Shown here in pieces: positions 35,313-46,900 of a stretch of 64,000 bases of DNA. Source of the DNA: an uncultured Alphaproteobacteria bacterium (GTDB lineage Bacteria; Pseudomonadota; Alphaproteobacteria; HIMB59; GCA-002718135). The stretch covers positions 1-64,000 of the forward strand of contig CACJRM010000005.1 of the NCBI GenBank assembly GCA_902595805.1, given 5' to 3'. The position numbers and the translations under genes are program-made. How positions within the stretch are numbered: the first letter of the stretch is position 1; each line of letters opens with the position of its first letter. The notes below the pieces were generated by a model that was not told the DNA's origin, ran no database searches, and worked only from the letters and a program-made list of their open reading frames with translations.

Positions 35313-36677
35313 ATGACTAAACTAACTATTATTGGTGCAGGAAGCGCAGTATTTACAAAAAATATAGTAACGGATATTTTATCAATTGATCATTTTAAGA
35401 ATATGGAGATAGCTCTTCATGATATAGATCCTGTCCGACTAAAAGCATCACATGATTTATTAAATATAATTTCAAAAAAATTAGACGCTACTCCTAAAAT
35501 AACATCTCACACAGATAGGAAAGAATCTTTAAAGGGTTCAGACTTTGTGCAAACTACAATTCAAGTTGGTGGTTATAATCCATCTACAATTATTGATTTT
35601 GAAATTCCGAATGAATTTGGTTTAAAACAAACTATAGCAGACACTTTGGGCATCGGTGGAATAATGAGAGGACTTAGAACAATTCCTGTGTTGCTAGATA
35701 TTGCAAAAGACATAACAGAGATTTGTCCAAAAGCTATTTGGTTACAATACGTTAACCCTATGTGCTCAAATATGATTGCAATCAATAAAGCATTTCCTGA
35801 ACTTAAAGTAATGGGATTGTGTCACTCAGTACAAGGAACTGCTGAAATGTTAGCAAAAGATTTAAATGAAGATATCAACAATATCGAATACCTATGTGCT
35901 GGTATAAATCATATGGCTTTCTATAAAAAATTTGAAAAAAAAATAGAAGGCAAAGCTAATGAGGACTTATATCCAAAATTAAAATTATTAGCTGACAAAA
36001 TTATAAATAATGAAGAAGAGTCTTCCAGAAGTAATTTAGTTGATAATGAATCTAATAAAATTCTCTATGAAAAAGTACGATACGAAATTTTAAAAAGATT
36101 TGGATACTTTGTTACGGAATCAAGTGAACACTTTGCCGAATACGTACCATGGTTTATCAAAAAAAATAGAAATGATGTAATTGAAAAATATAAAATTCCA
36201 ATAGAGGAGTACTTAGATAGATGCAAAAATAATATTAAATTATGGAATGCTTTAGAAAAAGATATGTCTCCAATTTATGATCAACCACTTAGAAGAAGTA
36301 ATGAATACGCATCCTATATTGTTGATGGGATTGTAAATGGTAATGAAGTTATAATAAATGCAAACATAATGAATGAAGGATATATAGAAAATTTACCTTC
36401 AAATTGCTGCGTGGAAGTTCCCTGTATTGTTAATTCAAATGGATTTATGCCACAAAAAATTGGAAAATTACCAGAACAATTGACTGCTCTGATGAGAACA
36501 AACATAAACGTTCAAATACTTACTGCAGAAGCTGCACTAACTAACAAAAGAGAACATATTTATCATGCAGCTATGCTTGATCCATTAACAGGTGCAAATT
36601 TAACAATAGATGAGATATATGATATGACTGACAAAATGATTGAAGCACATGGCAATTACTTACCTCAATATAATTAA
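35313..36677 (+). CDS. melA: GH4-family alpha-galactosidase (MelA-like)
   Basis: A 454-residue NAD+- and Mn2+-dependent glycosidase. GH4 enzymes oxidise the C3 hydroxyl, eliminate the aglycone and then re-reduce. The NAD motif IIGAGSAVFTKNI is at 6-18. QTIADTLGIGGIMRGLRTIP, WLQYVNPM, GLCHSVQGTAE (metal-binding Cys) and CAGINHMAFY (metal-binding His) closely follow the E. coli MelA pattern. No signal peptide, so it acts on imported sugar. It is divergent from operon 2, and its stop overlaps the start of the PanB-like gene by one base. Alpha-glucosidase or another GH4 activity remains possible. Confidence 0.88.
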   Translation: MTKLTIIGAGSAVFTKNIVTDILSIDHFKNMEIALHDIDPVRLKASHDLLNIISKKLDATPKITSHTDRKESLKGSDFVQTTIQVGGYNPSTIIDFEIPNEFGLKQTIADTLGIGGIMRGLRTIPVLLDIAKDITEICPKAIWLQYVNPMCSNMIAINKAFPELKVMGLCHSVQGTAEMLAKDLNEDINNIEYLCAGINHMAFYKKFEKKIEGKANEDLYPKLKLLADKIINNEEESSRSNLVDNESNKILYEKVRYEILKRFGYFVTESSEHFAEYVPWFIKKNRNDVIEKYKIPIEEYLDRCKNNIKLWNALEKDMSPIYDQPLRRSNEYASYIVDGIVNGNEVIINANIMNEGYIENLPSNCCVEVPCIVNSNGFMPQKIGKLPEQLTALMRTNINVQILTAEAALTNKREHIYHAAMLDPLTGANLTIDEIYDMTDKMIEAHGNYLPQYN

Positions 36678-37504
36678 TGACTAAACTAACTGTTAAAGAT
36701 TTATTTGATAAAAAAGGAAAAGTTAAGTTAACTGAATTATATGTAACAAATGCTCTTGAGGCTTATGCTGCTGAAAAAGCAGGAATAGATATCCAAATTG
36801 TATCTTTTAAAAAAGAAACCCTTAGAACAGGAGTACCAACAAATAGATGGTTTAGAGATGCCCACATAAAGGATATTCGAGAAGCTGCACCAAATACTTT
36901 TATGATATATGGTCTTGGTCAACTGTCATCACCTGACAAAGCTATTGATGCTGCACTAATAGCAAGAGACAATGGGGCAGATGCTGTATACTGTGGAAAT
37001 AGCCCAAAATATATAGAAGCTCTTCGCAATGAAGGTTTGCCAGCAGTCAGTCATATTGGACTAATACCTTATAAGAGTACATGGACCGGTGGCTTTAAAG
37101 CTGTTGGTAAAGATGCTGTGTCTGCATTAAAAGTTTATCAAGATGCAATTGATTACGATAATGCTGGTGCTATAGGACTTGAAGTAGAATGTGTACCAGA
37201 TCGTGTGGCTGAAACAATTACTAAGAAAGTTAATTTACTTACATTGTCAATGGGAAGTGGACCAAAATGTGATGTTGAATTTTTATTTATTCAAGATGTT
37301 ATTGGCACAAATACAGAAAGAGTGCCTCGCCATGCTAAAATATTTAAAGACACAAATAAATCTTATGAAAAACTCTTAGATGATACTACAGAAGGTTTAA
37401 AACAATTCATTAATGATGTGAAAGAAAAAAAATTTCCCGCACCTTCTAATATTGTTGAAATTAAGGATGAAGAATTTGAAAAGTTTTTAAATAAAATAAA
37501 TTAA
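36677..37504 (+). CDS. PanB-fold protein lacking the known ketopantoate-transferase metal ligands
   Basis: A 275-residue protein related to 3-methyl-2-oxobutanoate hydroxymethyltransferase. The second half matches PanB well: AVSHIGLIPYKS...GGFKAVGK (about 123-145), GLEVECVPDRVAETITKKV (167-185, with the catalytic-Glu position at Glu171) and SGPKCD...IQDVIG...RVPRHAKIF. In the first half PanB's metal-binding GDSLG is replaced by VSFKKE (about 42-47), the LADLPF Asp is missing (IYGLGQ), and the VKIEGG Lys and Glu are replaced by VYCGNS. Pantothenate synthesis is therefore doubtful. It is coupled to the MelA-like gene, so a role in sugar breakdown is more likely. The function is unknown. Confidence 0.75.
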   Translation: MTKLTVKDLFDKKGKVKLTELYVTNALEAYAAEKAGIDIQIVSFKKETLRTGVPTNRWFRDAHIKDIREAAPNTFMIYGLGQLSSPDKAIDAALIARDNGADAVYCGNSPKYIEALRNEGLPAVSHIGLIPYKSTWTGGFKAVGKDAVSALKVYQDAIDYDNAGAIGLEVECVPDRVAETITKKVNLLTLSMGSGPKCDVEFLFIQDVIGTNTERVPRHAKIFKDTNKSYEKLLDDTTEGLKQFINDVKEKKFPAPSNIVEIKDEEFEKFLNKIN

Positions 37505-38328
37505 ATATTTATCGTCAATAAATCATTTCCAATTATTGGATCTTTTCCAAAATCTTTTCTGATTATCTTTTTTAACTTTGAAATATTAAATCTAGTAGGA
37601 ACAAAGTGAGTTAATACAAGTTTTTTACAATTAGATAACTTTGCAACCTTACCTACTAAATTACTAGGGGTATGATATTCTTTAACATTATGTAATGTTT
37701 TTTTTGATCTGAGTCCTGAAGTTTGATTAATCTCATACTCAATAAAAACTTCATGTAAAAGGACATCAGCATTCTGAGCATTAAGCATCAAACTTTCACA
37801 CGGTTTAGTGTCACCACTTATAGTAAGTTTTTTATTCTTATTAAAAAAAGAAAAACCATATGCATAAGGAACTGGCTTATGATCAACTTCAAAATATTTT
37901 ATTTTAATATCATTAATATTTATAAATCCTTCTTTTTGAAACTCATAAACCTTGTAATTTAATGCTTTGGAAGATTTTCTTTTTTCATAAGAAATTCTTA
38001 ATTTACGTTCACTTTTCCAAGCTAAGAAAATTTTATCCACAAGTTTCTTTGTACCTTTTGGTCCGTAGATTTTCCATTGGGAAGTTCTGTCTAAATGCCA
38101 TGAAGAAATTATGAGTTGATATATATCTATAACATGATCTGTATGTAGATGAGTTAGTAAAAGTGCATCAATATCTGCTGAAGAGTTTTTACTTTGATCT
38201 AATCGTTGTGTAACTCCAGATCCACAGTCGACTAGAATTTTTGTTGATTTTGTAGATATTAAATTAGAAGAACCACATCTTTTAAAATCTACAGAAGGGC
38301 AGCCTGTTCCAAGAAGCGTTAGCTTCAT
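37501..38328 (-). CDS. MBL-fold metal-dependent hydrolase (RNase Z-like branch)
   Basis: A 275-residue metallo-beta-lactamase-fold hydrolase. LLGTGCPS at the start, the metal motif HLHTDH (His60, His62, Asp64, His65), SGDT (Asp ligand, about 175) and VLTHFVP (His) form a dinuclear zinc site. The layout resembles RNase Z/arylsulfatase-like proteins but lacks an obvious exosite arm, so tRNA processing is not assured. Its 3' end overlaps the convergent PanB-like gene by 4 bases, and its start overlaps the rpoD stop by one, so it may be cotranscribed with yqeY-dnaG-rpoD. Confidence 0.82.
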   Translation of the reverse strand: MKLTLLGTGCPSVDFKRCGSSNLISTKSTKILVDCGSGVTQRLDQSKNSSADIDALLLTHLHTDHVIDIYQLIISSWHLDRTSQWKIYGPKGTKKLVDKIFLAWKSERKLRISYEKRKSSKALNYKVYEFQKEGFININDIKIKYFEVDHKPVPYAYGFSFFNKNKKLTISGDTKPCESLMLNAQNADVLLHEVFIEYEINQTSGLRSKKTLHNVKEYHTPSNLVGKVAKLSNCKKLVLTHFVPTRFNISKLKKIIRKDFGKDPIIGNDLLTINI

Positions 38329-40490
38329 TATTCATCAAGAAACGTTTTTAATTTCCTTGCTCTTGTTGGGTGTTTTAATTTTCTAAGTGCCTTTGCTTCA
38401 ATTTGTCTAATTCTCTCTCTAGTAACACTAAATTGTTGTCCAACTTCCTCAAGAGTATGATCACTATTCATTCCAATGCCAAATCTCATTCTTAAAACTC
38501 TTTCTTCCCTAGGTGTTAATGATGAAAGTATTCTAGTAGTAGTATCTCGAAGAGAGCTTTTTACAGCTGCATCTATTGGAATAAGAGCATTTTTATCTTC
38601 AATAAAATCACCAAGTGAACTATCTTCTTCATCACCTACAGGAGTTTCAAGACTGATTGGCTCTTTAGCAATTTTTAATACCTTTTTGACTTTATCTAAT
38701 GGCATATGTAATCTTTCTGCTAATTCATTTGGTGTTGGTTCTCTTCCAATTTCAGACATTATTTGTCTTGTAGTTCTTACAATTTTATTTATTGTTTCAA
38801 TCATATGAACAGGTATTCTTATTGTCCTAGCTTGATCTGCTATTGATCTTGTTATTGCTTGCCTGATCCACCAAGTTGCGTATGTTGAGAACTTATATCC
38901 TCTTCTGTATTCAAATTTATCCACTGCTTTCATCAATCCAATATTACCCTCTTGAATTAAATCTAAAAACTGAAGACCTCTGTTAGTATATTTTTTTGCT
39001 ATTGAAATAACTAATCTAAGATTGGATTCAATCATTTCTTTTTTCGCTCTATTAGCAGATCTCTCACCTTGTTGAACAGTTCCAACAATTCTTCTAAATT
39101 CTGAAAGAGGTAATTCTGAAGCAGCTTGAATTTCTCTAATTTCTTCAATATTTTTATTAATTTCTATATGATTTCTATTAATAAATTTTTCCCAGTTTTT
39201 ATCTTTTGTCGCCAATAAACTTTGTATCCAATTTTTTTCAAAATTAAAATTCAAATACTGAGAAATAAAATCTTCTCTTTTAACACCAGCACTAGTTGCC
39301 ATACGAAGCATTTTCCCTTCTCTCAAGAGAAGTTTTTTATTTAGTTCGTATAAAGCCTCCATTAAAGCTTCAATTGTTGTTGAATTAAAATGTACAGCTT
39401 TCATAGCTGAAACCATTTCTTTTTGTATTTTTGTATATTTTTTTTCTAAAGAAATAAAAATTTTTTCATTCTTTTTGTCTGCGTTGATTAGTTCGAGGCT
39501 ATGCTTTTGAAGTTTTTTGAAGAGTTTTGTTATATCATTAAAATCATTTAAAACTTTTGGTTTAAGTTTTTCTTCCATTGCTGCAAGAGATACATTTAAG
39601 CTATCATCTTCATCATCTTCCTGTTGTTGATCATCACCATTATTTTCATCATCAGTGTTATCGTTATCACTTTTTTTCTTAATATCTTGTTTTTCATCTT
39701 CTCCATTTTCAATTAACTTTAGTGTGTCTTCAAGTTTTGAATCTGATATATCTGACATATCGTAGGTAGCTTCTAGATCTACTATATCTCTTAAAAGCAT
39801 AGTCCCATCTTTAATTGAATCTTTCCAATTAATAATTGATCTGATGGTCATTGGACTTTCACATATAGCACCAATCATTTTTTCTCTTCCTGCTTCAATT
39901 CTTTTTGCAATAGCTATTTCTCCTTCTCTACTAAGAAGTTCAACAGCACCCATGTCTCTCAAATATAGTCTTACGGGATCATCAGTTTTACCTGTTTGTT
40001 TTTTTTCTTGTTGCTCAGATCCTTCTTCAGTTTTAACACTTTGCTCTTTAGCTAAAAGTATAAGTTCTTTTGCTTCTTCTTCAGAATATATTTTTATATT
40101 ATTTGTGGTTATTAAATCTTGAAATTTTTTTATATTTTCTTCTAGTCTAAATTTTTTAGGAATGGCTTTTTCAATTATTTTTTGAGTATAAATTCCATCA
40201 ATTTTATGTTTATTGATTAACTTTGCAAAAATTTCTTTAATATTTTCATCAAATCTTAAAATTGATTTAGGTATTTTTTTTGGTTTATCTTCTAATGAAG
40301 GCTTAATTAAAGTTTTCTTAGATACTTTTTTTGCTGTAGTTTTTTTATTTTTTTTTATAATTTTTTTTGTTTTAGAAGTTTTTGAAATCTTAGAAGCTGA
40401 TTTTTTTTTAGTTAATTTTTTTTTAATAGAGGTTTTCTTTTTTCGAGTAATTGTTTTTTTCTTAACAGTTTTTTTCTTTTTTATTGCCAT
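38328..40490 (-). CDS. rpoD: Primary RNA polymerase sigma factor RpoD, with a lysine-rich N-terminal tail
   Basis: A 720-residue sigma-70. Region 1.2 ([21 protein letters not shown], 171-191), a long non-conserved region with an acidic stretch (274-297), region 2 ([17 protein letters not shown], then [13 protein letters not shown]), region 3 and region 4 ([13 protein letters not shown], then the helix-turn-helix [21 protein letters not shown]) are all present. The first 60 residues contain 29 lysines with Ser/Thr between them, a basic tail ahead of region 1.1 that is unusual. It lies 4 bases after dnaG, as in the macromolecular-synthesis operon, but rpsU is absent. Confidence 0.97.
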   Translation of the reverse strand: MAIKKKKTVKKKTITRKKKTSIKKKLTKKKSASKISKTSKTKKIIKKNKKTTAKKVSKKTLIKPSLEDKPKKIPKSILRFDENIKEIFAKLINKHKIDGIYTQKIIEKAIPKKFRLEENIKKFQDLITTNNIKIYSEEEAKELILLAKEQSVKTEEGSEQQEKKQTGKTDDPVRLYLRDMGAVELLSREGEIAIAKRIEAGREKMIGAICESPMTIRSIINWKDSIKDGTMLLRDIVDLEATYDMSDISDSKLEDTLKLIENGEDEKQDIKKKSDNDNTDDENNGDDQQQEDDEDDSLNVSLAAMEEKLKPKVLNDFNDITKLFKKLQKHSLELINADKKNEKIFISLEKKYTKIQKEMVSAMKAVHFNSTTIEALMEALYELNKKLLLREGKMLRMATSAGVKREDFISQYLNFNFEKNWIQSLLATKDKNWEKFINRNHIEINKNIEEIREIQAASELPLSEFRRIVGTVQQGERSANRAKKEMIESNLRLVISIAKKYTNRGLQFLDLIQEGNIGLMKAVDKFEYRRGYKFSTYATWWIRQAITRSIADQARTIRIPVHMIETINKIVRTTRQIMSEIGREPTPNELAERLHMPLDKVKKVLKIAKEPISLETPVGDEEDSSLGDFIEDKNALIPIDAAVKSSLRDTTTRILSSLTPREERVLRMRFGIGMNSDHTLEEVGQQFSVTRERIRQIEAKALRKLKHPTRARKLKTFLDE

Positions 40491-40494
40491 AACT

Positions 40495-42246
40495 CTATTC
40501 TAATAATTCTTCATTATTATGAAGATTAAAAGTGATATTTTTTAATTCTTCCCATGTCATTGAAGATGAATTAATGTCTATATTATTTAGGCTTTTATTT
40601 ATTTTTTTCAAATTTGAAAGTCTTGTCTTCAAATTTTTTATGGATTCTTTAATTTCTTTTATAGCTTTATCAGAATCATAATCTAATCTAGCATATGGGA
40701 AAAGTTGAAAAATACTATTATCCTTAATATTTTCATAAATTTCTAACAAATTGTTAGGTAATTTAATAGTATCAATATCATTTTTCTCAGCCTCTAAAAA
40801 TTCAGAATTATGAACAAATTTTAAGAATTCAACCTGTTTATCATTCAATAATTCAGAAGATATTAATAGTAAATTAAGCTCATGTCTTAACTTCTTATGA
40901 TTTAAATAAGCTGTAAGAAAAGAGCATATTTGTTTGTCTTTTAATGAAGACGTTGTTGGGGTAATCTTAATTGATTGTTTTTTCATAGAAAATGATTTTA
41001 ATTTTTGAAAAAATAGAGATTTAAACTCATTTTTATAAAAATATTTTATTTTACTATCTTTAATATTGCTAACTAATTCATCGATATAATTATCAAAAAT
41101 AACTTTATTATCAGATTTTTGTAAATCAATTGATTTTGATGATTCTTGAAAAATAAAATCTACAATTGAAAGTGGATTTTTTAAGTAAGTTGCAAATTTA
41201 CTTAAAGAATATTCATTTATGTAAGTATCAGGATCATATTCATTTGGCAAAATTACAAATTGTAATAATTTTGAAGGGGTTAAATAAGGTAATGACATTA
41301 TAGCACTTTTAAAAGAAGCTTTTAAGCCTGATGCATCTCCATCGAACATCAATGTTGGTTTATTTACATATTTCCATGATAATAAAAGATGGCTATCAGT
41401 TAAAGAAGTTCCAAGTGGAGCAACAGCTGTTTTAATATTTTTGTCATACAAACTTATTACATCCATATAACCCTCACAAATCAACATATTTTTTTTTGAT
41501 CTTATTATCTGTTTAGCGTTAAAAAGATTATACAAAATATTTCTCTTTTTAAAAAAATCACTTTCAGGTGAATTGATGTATTTGGGATTTGAATTATCTA
41601 AAACTCTTCCACCAAACCCGACAATTTTTCCAAATTCATTTGTAATTGGAAAGATAAGTCTATTATAAAAAAAATCACGTATCTTATTTTTTTTATCTAG
41701 CTTTACTACATTGCTTTCAAGAAGCTCTTTATCTTCAAAATCTTGTTCTTTTAGAAATTGATATAGAGTTTGCTTTGAACTAGAAGAAAATCCTAACTTA
41801 AAATATTTAATTGTCTCATCTGATAAATTTCTTTTATTTAAATACCTTTGACAATCTTTATTTTTCTGAAGATTATCTTGAAACCATTTTGTCGAAATTT
41901 CTAAAATCTTGTAAATTTTTTCATTTTTTTTATTTTTATTAATCTCAAAGTTATCAACTATTCTAATCCCAACTCTTTGAGCTAATTCTTTTACAGCCTC
42001 AGGAAACGAAAAATTATAAAGTTCTGTGTATATGGTAAAAATATCACCTTTTGCCCCACAACCAAAACAGTAGTAGGAACCTAAATCATCATTTATTTTA
42101 CATGATGGAGTTTTTTCATCATGAAATGGGCAACAACACCAACTATCTTTACCTTTTTTTATGACTTTTGTTTTCTTTTCAATTTCTTGTGAAAGAATTA
42201 TTTTTGATTTTATTAACTCAAGATCATTTTTTGAAAATGACATCAA
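40495..42246 (-). CDS. dnaG: DNA primase
   Basis: A 583-residue primase that makes RNA primers for replication. The N-terminal CHC2 zinc finger uses Cys39, His42, Cys60 and Cys63. The catalytic core contains [30 protein letters not shown], and the TOPRIM motif [15 protein letters not shown] with the downstream Asp pair MFDGDASG. The C-terminal helicase-interacting domain is poorly conserved. It overlaps the yqeY stop by 4 bases; rpoD follows directly. Confidence 0.96.
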   Translation of the reverse strand: MMSFSKNDLELIKSKIILSQEIEKKTKVIKKGKDSWCCCPFHDEKTPSCKINDDLGSYYCFGCGAKGDIFTIYTELYNFSFPEAVKELAQRVGIRIVDNFEINKNKKNEKIYKILEISTKWFQDNLQKNKDCQRYLNKRNLSDETIKYFKLGFSSSSKQTLYQFLKEQDFEDKELLESNVVKLDKKNKIRDFFYNRLIFPITNEFGKIVGFGGRVLDNSNPKYINSPESDFFKKRNILYNLFNAKQIIRSKKNMLICEGYMDVISLYDKNIKTAVAPLGTSLTDSHLLLSWKYVNKPTLMFDGDASGLKASFKSAIMSLPYLTPSKLLQFVILPNEYDPDTYINEYSLSKFATYLKNPLSIVDFIFQESSKSIDLQKSDNKVIFDNYIDELVSNIKDSKIKYFYKNEFKSLFFQKLKSFSMKKQSIKITPTTSSLKDKQICSFLTAYLNHKKLRHELNLLLISSELLNDKQVEFLKFVHNSEFLEAEKNDIDTIKLPNNLLEIYENIKDNSIFQLFPYARLDYDSDKAIKEIKESIKNLKTRLSNLKKINKSLNNIDINSSSMTWEELKNITFNLHNNEELLE

Positions 42247-42698
42247 TTGCCCAGTAAAGATTTAGCTATTTTTCCTACCAAACCCATATCTATTTTTCCG
42301 GTATATTTTTCCTTAATTATTTTCATAAGTGCGCCCATTTCTTTGAGTGATGTATAATTATTCTCTTGAATTATATTCTGGATGATCAATGTTGTTTCAT
42401 CTTCATCCATTTGTTTTGGTAAAAACATTTCTATTACTTTGATTTCATTTAGTTCATTTTCAATAAGATCATTCCGATTCGCTTTTTCAAAAGCATCTAT
42501 TGAATCTTTTCTTTGTTTTACCAAACTTTGAAGTAAAGTTAATATATCAGAATCGGTCAAAGAGTCTTGTTTACCTCTAAGAGAAATTTCCTTATCTTTA
42601 ATAGCACTCTTTATTAATCTTAAAGTATTGATGGAATTACTATCTTTTTCTTTGATAGAAATATTATAATGACTTTCAATTTTGTCCCTTAAGCTCAT
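42243..42698 (-). CDS. yqeY: GatB/YqeY domain protein
   Basis: A 151-residue helical protein matching YqeY, the stand-alone relative of the C-terminal tRNA-binding domain of GatB. Family blocks are TLRLIKSAIKDKEI, ILTLLQSLVKQRKDSIDAFEKANR and EMFLPKQMDEDE, ending LVGKIAKSLLG. It heads the dnaG-rpoD operon and is divergent from carA across a 120-base gap, an arrangement known in alphaproteobacteria. Its exact function is not established. Confidence 0.9.
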   Translation of the reverse strand: MSLRDKIESHYNISIKEKDSNSINTLRLIKSAIKDKEISLRGKQDSLTDSDILTLLQSLVKQRKDSIDAFEKANRNDLIENELNEIKVIEMFLPKQMDEDETTLIIQNIIQENNYTSLKEMGALMKIIKEKYTGKIDMGLVGKIAKSLLGN

Positions 42699-42818
42699 AT
42701 ATTTTCACCTTCTAATAAATTTAATTTAATAATATAATTCTTCTTTTTAATTTCAACTAATCCTTGACTACATTGTTATAAATGCCTACTAACTATCATT
42801 TTGCTTCATCTAAATATA

Positions 42819-43988
42819 ATGGAAGTTTTAAAAAAAGAACCACATATACACAATAAAACTGCAGCTCTTGTATTAGAAAATGGTGAAATCTTATGGGGTT
42901 ATGGATTAGGAGAGATAAAAGCTGCAGTCGGTGAACTTTGTTTTAATACCTCTCAAACGGGCTATCAAGAAGCATTATCTGATCCCTCATATACAAAACA
43001 AATTATAACATTTACTTTTCCACATGTTGGAATTGTAGGTACAAATCAAGAAGATCAAGAGTCCAAAAAAATCTACGCTGATGGTTGTATAATAAATCAG
43101 CCATTATCAGAGTATTCAAATTGGAGAGCAGAAAATGACTTAAATTCATATTTTTTAAAAAACAAAATTCCATGTATTTTTGGAATTGATACTAGATACT
43201 TAACTAAGAAATTGTCTATTGAGGGGGCTAAAAAGGCCGCAATTATTCACTTTGGAGAAGGTGAAAATAAAATTGAAAAACTTAAAACTCAAATAAAGGA
43301 TTGGAAAGGTCTTCAAAATTTAGATTTGGCTGGAATAGTATCGACAAAGCACAACTATAATTGGAAAAAAGGAATATGGAAGACCGATAAATCAATTAAA
43401 AGTGGATTTAAATATAATGTCACTTGTTTAGACTTTGGTATCAAAAATAATATTTTAAGAAATCTAAATGAATTTAATCTTAATCCAACTGTATTAAACT
43501 TATTTTCTAGCTACGAAGAAATAGTAGAAACTAATCCTTCAGGAATTTTTTTATCAAACGGCCCTGGTGATCCTTATGCTACAGGTAGTAAAATAGTTGA
43601 TGTAATTAAAAAATTAATCGATGATAATATTCCAATATTTGGAATATGTTTAGGGCATCAAATTTTAGGATTGGCATTAAATGCAAAGACTAAAAAAATG
43701 TTTCAGGGTCACAGGGGTTCCAACCATCCTGTTAAAAATCTTACAACAGGTATAGTTGAAATTACTTCACAAAATCATGGCTTTGAAGTTGATAGAGATA
43801 GTTTTAGTAAAGATATAATTGAAACTCATGTTTCGCTATTTGATGGGACTAATGAAGGTTTAAGACATAAGCATTTACCAGTATTTAGTGTTCAATATCA
43901 CCCAGAGGCGTCGCCTGGTCCACACGATAGTCATTATTTGTTTGAAGAATTTTATAAACTTGTTGAGAATAATGCCGAAAAGAACTGA
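42819..43988 (+). CDS. carA: Carbamoyl-phosphate synthase, small (glutaminase) subunit
   Basis: A 389-residue subunit that hydrolyses glutamine and passes ammonia to CarB for pyrimidine and arginine synthesis. I choose ATG 42819 (MEVLKKEPH) over an in-frame TTG at 42801. The N-terminal domain has [36 protein letters not shown] and [12 protein letters not shown]. The class I glutaminase triad is in [14 protein letters not shown] (Cys) and [11 protein letters not shown] (His and Glu). The 3' end overlaps carB by 17 bases. Confidence 0.96.
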   Translation: MEVLKKEPHIHNKTAALVLENGEILWGYGLGEIKAAVGELCFNTSQTGYQEALSDPSYTKQIITFTFPHVGIVGTNQEDQESKKIYADGCIINQPLSEYSNWRAENDLNSYFLKNKIPCIFGIDTRYLTKKLSIEGAKKAAIIHFGEGENKIEKLKTQIKDWKGLQNLDLAGIVSTKHNYNWKKGIWKTDKSIKSGFKYNVTCLDFGIKNNILRNLNEFNLNPTVLNLFSSYEEIVETNPSGIFLSNGPGDPYATGSKIVDVIKKLIDDNIPIFGICLGHQILGLALNAKTKKMFQGHRGSNHPVKNLTTGIVEITSQNHGFEVDRDSFSKDIIETHVSLFDGTNEGLRHKHLPVFSVQYHPEASPGPHDSHYLFEEFYKLVENNAEKN

Positions 43989-46900
43989 TATAAATAAAAT
44001 ATTAATAGTAGGTGCAGGCCCAATAGTTATTGGTCAGGCTTGTGAATTTGATTACTCAGGTGCTCAGGCATGTAAGTCTCTCAAAGATGAAGGTTATAAA
44101 ATTGTATTAATTAATTCAAATCCTGCAACAATAATGACTGATCCAGAATTAGCTGATCAAACTTATATTGAACCTATAACTAAAGAATTTGTAGAAAAAA
44201 TAATTGAAATCGAAAAACCAGATGCTCTTCTGCCAACTATGGGAGGACAAACAGCTTTAAATGTTTCAATGGAACTTTTTAATAATCGTATTCTTGAAAA
44301 ACACGGAGTAATAATGATTGGAGCAAATCCAACAGCAATAGAATTAGCTGAGGATAGGCAAAAATTTAAAGATGCTATGAAAGAAATTGGTCTAAGCTGT
44401 CCTAAAAGTTACGTGGTTAATACTATTGAAGGGTCAAAAAGAGTAAAAAAAGAATTAAATTTACCTCTTGTTATAAGACCAAGTTTTACACTTGGAGGTA
44501 CCGGAGGTGGTGTTGCATATGATGATGAAGGTTTTATAGATTTATGTAATAGGGGTTTAAATGCTAGCCCAACAAATCAGATACTTATTGAAAAATCTGT
44601 TTCAGGTTGGAAAGAATTTGAGATGGAAGTTGTTAGAGATAATAAAGATAATTGTATTATTGTTTGCTCAATTGAAAATGTTGATCCAATGGGTGTTCAT
44701 ACTGGAGATAGCATTACCGTTGCTCCATCCTTAACATTGACTGATAAAGAATATCAAATTTTAAGAAATGCAAGCATTAAGGTTCTCAGAAAAATAGGTG
44801 TAGATACTGGTGGCTCAAATGTTCAATTTGCAATAAATCCTGAAGATGGAGAAATTAATGTAATTGAAATGAATCCAAGAGTTAGTAGATCTTCTGCATT
44901 AGCATCAAAAGCAACGGGTTTTCCAATAGCAAAAATTGCTGCAAAATTAGCCGTAGGTTACACTTTGGATGAACTTGAAAATGATATTACAACCACAACA
45001 CCCGCAAGTTTTGAGCCAACTATTGATTATGTTGTAACTAAAATTCCAAGATTTACTTTTGAAAAATTTGTTGGTGCTAATTCTGACTTAACGACATCGA
45101 TGAAATCAGTTGGAGAAGCAATGAGTATAGGTAGATCTTTTAATGAATCAATCCAAAAGGGATTTAATTCTCTTGAGTACGGTCTAACTGGTTTTGATAA
45201 ACCAAAACTTGACTCAACTGATAAAAATACAATTTTGAATGAACTTAAAATACAATCTTCTCAACGCTTGTTAGTGGTAGGAGAAGCTCTTAGAATTGGA
45301 ATAACAATTGATCAAATAAATCAAATTACAAAATATGATAAATGGTTTTTATACCAAATTAAAACAATAATTGATTTTGAAAAAATCTTAAAAGAAAAAG
45401 GCCTTAACAAAGATATTATATTATATGCAAAAAAAATAGGCTTCTCGGATAGTAAAATCTCATCAATATTAAATCTTAAAGAAAAAGAATTAAGAAAATT
45501 TAGAAATAATAACGATATTAATCCCGTCTTCAGACTTGTAGATACTTGTGCAGGTGAATTTAGTTCTAAAACTCCATATCTTTATTCTACTTACGATTGG
45601 GATTTTGAAAATACTAAATTCTGTGAAGCAAAACCTACATCAAAAGATAAAGTAATTATTCTTGGAGGTGGCCCTAATAGAATAGGTCAAGGAATTGAAT
45701 TTGATTATTGCTGTGTACATGCTGTCTATGCATTGAAAGAAAAGGGAATTGAAACAATAATGATAAATTGTAACCCAGAAACTGTTTCAACTGACTATGA
45801 TACTGCTGATAGACTTTATTTTGAACCACTATCAGCTGAAAGTGTTATTGAAATTTACAATAAAGAAAAAAGTAATGGAAATGTTCTTGGTGTGTTAGTA
45901 CAATTTGGAGGTCAGACTCCTTTAAAAATTGCAAAAGAAATAGAAGAGGCTGGAATAAAAGTTATTGGAACTTCAACTGTAGCAATAGATTTAGCTGAAG
46001 ATAGAGATAGATTCAGTGAAATATTATTGAAGCTAAAAATTGCTCAACCAAAAAATGCTTTTGCAAATTCGGTAGCTCAAACTTTAGAAAAAGCTGAAGA
46101 AATTGGATATCCTGTTTTAGTTAGACCTTCATATGTACTTGGGGGAAGAGCTATGCAAATCGCATATGATAAAGATAATTTAGAATCATTTTCTAATGAA
46201 GCTCTTGAAGTTTCTTCAAATAACGTAATTTTAATTGATGAGTATCTTGAGAATGCCAAAGAAATAGATGTAGATATAATTAGAGATAAAAATGGAACAA
46301 TATATGTAGCTGGGATTATGGAACACATCGAGGAAGCAGGAATTCACTCTGGAGATAGTGCTTGTTCCTTACCTCCATACTCAGTTAGTAAAGAAACCCA
46401 GAATAAAATAATTGAATGGGTATCAAAAATTGCCAATGAAATTAATGTTGTTGGATTAATGAATACTCAATTAGCAATTAAAGATAAAAAAATATATGTT
46501 TTAGAAGTAAACCCAAGAGCCAGCAGGACTGTACCATTTGTGGCCAAATCAAAAGGTATTCCAGTCGCAAAAATTGCAGCAAAAGTAATGGTCGGAGAAA
46601 ATCTTAATTCAATTTTGAATGATTATAAAATTAATGAATTAAAAAACTTTAATGTAAAAGAATCTGTTTTTCCTTTCAATAAATTTGATGGAGTTGATCT
46701 AATATTAGGTCCTGAAATGAAATCTACAGGAGAGGTTATGGGAATAGATGAAACATTTTTATCTTCCTATATAAAAAGCCAAATAGCATGTGGTAATATT
46801 CTGCCATCTAAAGGTACAGTATTTATCTCAATAGATAATGATAATAAAAAGTTCATTATTGAGATAGCAAAAAAGTTAAAAGAATTAGATTTTAATCTAC

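Noticed and set aside
40213-40503. 96-codon Phe-rich plus-strand frame
   Set aside because: It is the complement of the lysine-codon-rich 5' end of rpoD, which reads as Phe and Val; no independent evidence.
43888-43971. 28-residue N-terminal extension of carB
   Set aside because: It is carA read in another frame; CarB homologues begin at the internal MPKRTDINK.
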